Below, piece by piece: positions 60,994 through 64,000 of a DNA stretch of 64,000 nucleotides. The notes under the pieces were generated by a model. That model saw only the letters and a list, made by a program, of their open reading frames with translations, did not search any database and was not told where the DNA came from. The position numbers were made by a program, and so were the translations under genes. The number at the start of each line of letters is the position of its first letter. Position 1 is the first letter of the stretch. The stretch comes from Flavobacterium lacus (GTDB taxonomy: Bacteria; Bacteroidota; Bacteroidia; Flavobacteriales; Flavobacteriaceae), in NCBI RefSeq assembly GCF_003268815.1, contig NZ_QLSV01000001.1:186001-250000 (forward strand), in the 5' to 3' direction.

Positions 60994-61977
60994 ATGAAAA
61001 AGCTTATAACACTTTTAACAATTCTATTTATCTCATCAACTTTTGCGCAACAACGACTTATAGCCATAAAAGGTGCAGTAACAGATACAATTGCAAATAC
61101 TTTAGAACAAGCTATTGAAATTGCCCAAACTGGAGATAAAATATATTTGCCAGGAGGGTATTTCACTCATACACCAGTAATAACTAAACAAGTTCATATC
61201 ATAGGAACTGGTTTTCAAGATGGACAGAATGTTACAGGAAAGACAACAATAAGTGGTAATCTTACTTTAGGAGCAGGTGCAAATGGCTCTACTTTTGAAG
61301 GATTTTACTTGACAGAATATTTTATTCCAACTGTAGCTATAGAAAATATTACAATTAAAAGATGCAATATGCTTGGAGTTCCTCCCTATTACAGTACAAT
61401 TAACAATTCATATTTTATAAATTGTGTTGTAAGAGAAAATTTGCATTTAGGTACTTATGAATTAGGACAAGGTAATTATGTTTTAAATTCAATTGTTCCA
61501 TATATAGCTTATACTAAAAACTCAACCATTAAAAACTGCATTATTTCAAATTCTATTGGTGCTTTAGACAATGTGACAGTTCAAGATAATATTTTTGGAA
61601 AAACATCAGATTGTCTTTTATTATCTGTAAGTTCAAACATTACTTTTGTAAATAATATAATTCCACAGACCTGTCTAACTGGATATAGTGATAGTGGTAT
61701 TATTTCAGAAGCCAATTTAATTGGATTCGGAACTATTAATACACTTTTTGTAAATGCAACTGATTTTAGTTTTAATCCTTTATTTAATTTTCAATTATTA
61801 CCTTCTATTTTAGCAACATCTCCAAATGCAGCTAGTTGTGGAATTTTTAGTGGTGATTACCCTTGGAAAGTTGGCTCTTTACCAATAATTCCGAACATCG
61901 AACAAAACAACAGCTATCTAGATGCTCAAAACCAAACTTTTAAACTGAATGTAAAAGTAGTTCCACAAACACATTAA
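60994..61977 (+). CDS. Secreted right-handed beta-helix protein
   Basis: A protein of 327 residues with a signal peptide (1-19, TFAQ). The mature sequence has the short repeated turns of a right-handed parallel beta helix: TLEQAIEIAQTGDKIYLPGG, then TISGNLTLGAGANGSTFEGF and further coils rich in Asn/Ile/Val (NITIKRCNMLG, NSTIKNCIISN). Such folds often bind or cleave polysaccharides, but no catalytic motif is visible. It has no T9SS sorting domain. It lies 139 bases from the divergent kinase gene and four bases before the next gene, so these two form an operon in the element. Confidence 0.8.
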   Translation: MKKLITLLTILFISSTFAQQRLIAIKGAVTDTIANTLEQAIEIAQTGDKIYLPGGYFTHTPVITKQVHIIGTGFQDGQNVTGKTTISGNLTLGAGANGSTFEGFYLTEYFIPTVAIENITIKRCNMLGVPPYYSTINNSYFINCVVRENLHLGTYELGQGNYVLNSIVPYIAYTKNSTIKNCIISNSIGALDNVTVQDNIFGKTSDCLLLSVSSNITFVNNIIPQTCLTGYSDSGIISEANLIGFGTINTLFVNATDFSFNPLFNFQLLPSILATSPNAASCGIFSGDYPWKVGSLPIIPNIEQNNSYLDAQNQTFKLNVKVVPQTH

Positions 61978-61981
61978 GAAT

Positions 61982-64000
61982 ATGAAAAAAATATTCTTTT
62001 TATCAATATTACTACTTTACCAAATTGGGCATTCACAACAAATAATTGAGGCTCAATATTGGTTTGGTGATAATTTTGCAGGCAGAGTTCCTACTTTAGT
62101 TACTACCAATTTCTACAATGAAATTATTTTTGACATCGCTTTTCCTGATAATGGCACAAACGAACTTGACGACTTCTTTCATTGTCGATTTAGAGATAAT
62201 GCCGGCAATTGGAGTGCTATCTACACACAAAATTTGGTAACAGAAAACACTGTTGTTAACAATGAAATTAAAGTTCAATATTGGTTTGATGATAATTTTA
62301 ATCCAACCAATACGCTACAATTGTTGACAACTGTGGCAAATGGAAATCTACAAAATAGCATCCCAATTATTTGGGAAAACAATGCTCAAAAAATTCATTA
62401 TCGGTTCAAAAGTGCATATAATCAATGGACAAGTATTCAAACCAATTCATTGAACAACATAAATCTTGAAAATAATCAAATAGTTAAAGTAGAATATTGG
62501 TTTGGAAATGATTTTAGTAGTCCACCAGCTTCACAAACTGTTACCACAAATGCTAACAATGAGATAAATTTAGAATTAAATTATCCTATTAGTGACACTT
62601 CGCAAACTGACATAATGGTTAATTATCGTTTTCAAGATGCAATTGGAAATTGGAGTGTAATTCAATCAACAAATATTGATGAAATAGAAAATCGCAATAA
62701 TAAAATAGTTGAACTAGAATGGTGGCTAAATGACGATTTTGCTAATAGAACACCTATGCCGGTGGAACAAACAGGAGAGGCATTTCTTGATATTAGAGAT
62801 TTAACATTAATTCCAAACATTCAAAATACCATATATGTTCGCTACAAAGATAAAATGAACCGCTGGAGTAGTATTTTTTCATTTTTTCCTACTGAACCGG
62901 GAATTACAGTATTGGTTCATGGGTTTCAGGCATTTGGAGAATTAACTGATTCAACAGAAGATTTTAAAAAAATGGGAGCAGAAATTATCAAACGTGCTGG
63001 TGGCGGTGTTATGTTTAAAAATAACCCAGATAATGGGCAAATTGAATTTGTTGATAATAATTCTACTGATTGGGGTTATCCTTTGAACAATAAAAAAGAA
63101 ATAGTATTAGTTTATGATTGGAGAGATTTGTCAAATAATTTAGTAGTTAATGTCGATTTTGGAAGCAATGGATATTTGGAATCGGCAGCTGATAATTTAT
63201 TAGCCACTATAGTAAATGTTCCTAGTGCTCTATGGGGTGAAGCAGCTCTATTAACAAAAGAACAACTTCTAGCAAAACCAAAACATTTTATTGCACATAG
63301 CAGAGGAAACATACTTACACTTCAATTTTTACATCGTTTAGCCACTTATTTTCCTGAAGTTAAAGTTAATCAATTTACTTTACTAGATCCACATCCTGCG
63401 ACATCTTTCGGAGATATTCAGCAAGAGCCAAACTCATCATGGACAACAACGTCACCTCCAAATTTACCATGTGTTAATGGACAAGGTTTAGCTTGTACAC
63501 TGATAGGTGGATGTTACTACGTTAGTTCGGACACCTCCATAAAAATTCCAACTAATGTAATATCAGCTGATAATTATTTTAGAAGAGACGAGTATTATGA
63601 AGGCACACTTGATGCATTTTCGTTTGATGGTATACCTGTAGATAATTTAGGATTACTTAATAGAGAATTAAACAATACTGTCTTAGGTGTTGGTGCTCCT
63701 GGTATTGGAGGTACGCATTCTGCAGTCCGCTTATGGTATAGGGGTACAATAAATAGAAATGAAAATGTAGCATATCCAACAACACATCAATTTGGTGCTG
63801 AAACAATTATTGATATTACTGCTGAAGAAAATACAACTAAATGGTACTTACCAAACATAACAAGCACAATTATTAACAACGATTTTATGCAATATGAAAA
63901 TAGATTCACTACAGGATTCAATCGCAGTAGAATTGGTGGTGGAGAACCTATTCCTGAAATTCCAAATAGTGATAAAGAATCTTTAACAGATATGAATAGA
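61982..64000 (+). CDS. Secreted protein with YWF/NWS repeats and lipase-like domain (partial)
   Basis: The reading frame stays open from ATG 61982 to the window edge (673 codons), so the end is missing. A signal peptide (1-19, GHSQ) leads into four repeats of about 75-80 residues at the N-terminus (about 22-300). Each begins with a (Q/E)YWF(G/D)(D/N)(D/N)F-like block and ends with a YRF(Q/K)D..GNWS-like block: AQYWFGDNF...CRFRDNAGNWS; VQYWFDDNF...YRFKSAYNQWT; VEYWFGNDF...YRFQDAIGNWS; LEWWLNDDF...RYKDKMNRWS. Then follows an alpha/beta-hydrolase-like part, with ITVLVHGFQAFG at about 305 and HFIAHSRGN at about 438. The latter is a GxSxG-type elbow with Ser as likely nucleophile. It may be a surface lipase or esterase. 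It is co-transcribed with the beta-helix gene. Confidence 0.75.
   Translation, partial: MKKIFFLSILLLYQIGHSQQIIEAQYWFGDNFAGRVPTLVTTNFYNEIIFDIAFPDNGTNELDDFFHCRFRDNAGNWSAIYTQNLVTENTVVNNEIKVQYWFDDNFNPTNTLQLLTTVANGNLQNSIPIIWENNAQKIHYRFKSAYNQWTSIQTNSLNNINLENNQIVKVEYWFGNDFSSPPASQTVTTNANNEINLELNYPISDTSQTDIMVNYRFQDAIGNWSVIQSTNIDEIENRNNKIVELEWWLNDDFANRTPMPVEQTGEAFLDIRDLTLIPNIQNTIYVRYKDKMNRWSSIFSFFPTEPGITVLVHGFQAFGELTDSTEDFKKMGAEIIKRAGGGVMFKNNPDNGQIEFVDNNSTDWGYPLNNKKEIVLVYDWRDLSNNLVVNVDFGSNGYLESAADNLLATIVNVPSALWGEAALLTKEQLLAKPKHFIAHSRGNILTLQFLHRLATYFPEVKVNQFTLLDPHPATSFGDIQQEPNSSWTTTSPPNLPCVNGQGLACTLIGGCYYVSSDTSIKIPTNVISADNYFRRDEYYEGTLDAFSFDGIPVDNLGLLNRELNNTVLGVGAPGIGGTHSAVRLWYRGTINRNENVAYPTTHQFGAETIIDITAEENTTKWYLPNITSTIINNDFMQYENRFTTGFNRSRIGGGEPIPEIPNSDKESLTDMNR

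Noticed and set aside
57149..64000. A second copy of the tRNA end (attR)
   Set aside because: I scanned for CTCGGTCTCGCT on both strands to the right edge and found none. Only a computed search would be final.

Overview
The window reads as chromosomal DNA of a member of the Flavobacteriaceae, probably Flavobacterium or a close relative. By eye it is about one third G+C. It carries two surface proteins with type B C-terminal sorting domains of the type IX secretion system (T9SS), the families DUF4290, DUF4199, DUF5686 and a TRL-like lipoprotein, many lipoboxes of the form (L/F)xxC, and several promoters of the Bacteroidetes TTTG / TAnnTTTG type. Most start codons have no clear Shine-Dalgarno sequence, which is also normal for this phylum.

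Layout. 0.4-4.8 kb: an acidic pRiA4b-ORF3-like protein, a four-helix-bundle gene enclosed by inverted repeats, a nucleoid-associated protein, a small Cys-rich protein and an ABC-2 exporter pair. 4.8-15.1 kb: two large T9SS-exported surface proteins, a secreted esterase and a SPOR-domain protein. 15.1-22.2 kb: rpmE2, a DUF4199 membrane protein, a polyprenyl-type glycosyltransferase, an ORF6N protein, a phosphosugar mutase translationally coupled to an MsbA-like exporter, and a DUF2971 protein. 22.2-27.1 kb (minus): lipoprotein, TonB-dependent receptor and M23 peptidase, in one operon. 27.3-30.7 kb: a coiled-coil protein, zapA, a 6S-like RNA, rny (RNase Y) and xerD. 30.8-37.4 kb: outer-membrane barrels, three small lipoproteins and a tandem pair of M14 carboxypeptidase-like proteins. 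37.5-42.8 kb: aroQ, a DUF5686 outer-membrane protein and the murA-DUF4290-DUF493 operon.

43.0-49.2 kb is accessory. A single minus-strand run of eight small or lineage-specific reading frames starts with a 651-residue lipoprotein carrying a C-terminal HExxH zincin motif. It continues through a truncated second copy of that domain and an Imm11-like immunity protein, and ends in three small membrane proteins. Divergent to it lie an XRE regulator and a 257-codon ORF whose conserved-looking C-terminus is displaced by a probable one-base frameshift.

49.7-55.5 kb returns to core genes: an AAA ATPase, recQ, fmt, HU, YqgE, a class IV aminotransferase and a START-like protein.

55.7 kb to the right edge looks like the left end of an integrative element. 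A tRNA with anticodon CAT is followed directly by a tyrosine integrase. Then come a LytTR response regulator and a propeller-type sensor kinase (minus), and two divergent secreted-protein genes: a beta-helix protein and a lipase-like protein with four N-terminal YWF/NWS repeats that runs off the window. No second attachment site is visible, so the right end of the element is outside.

The best candidates for undescribed biology are the tRNA-borne two-component/secreted-lipase module, the zincin-immunity operon, and the small inverted-repeat-bounded four-helix-bundle unit. Other notable points are a MurA with Asp at the fosfomycin-target position, and an M14 paralogue that has lost the canonical zinc-ligand motif and catalytic Glu.
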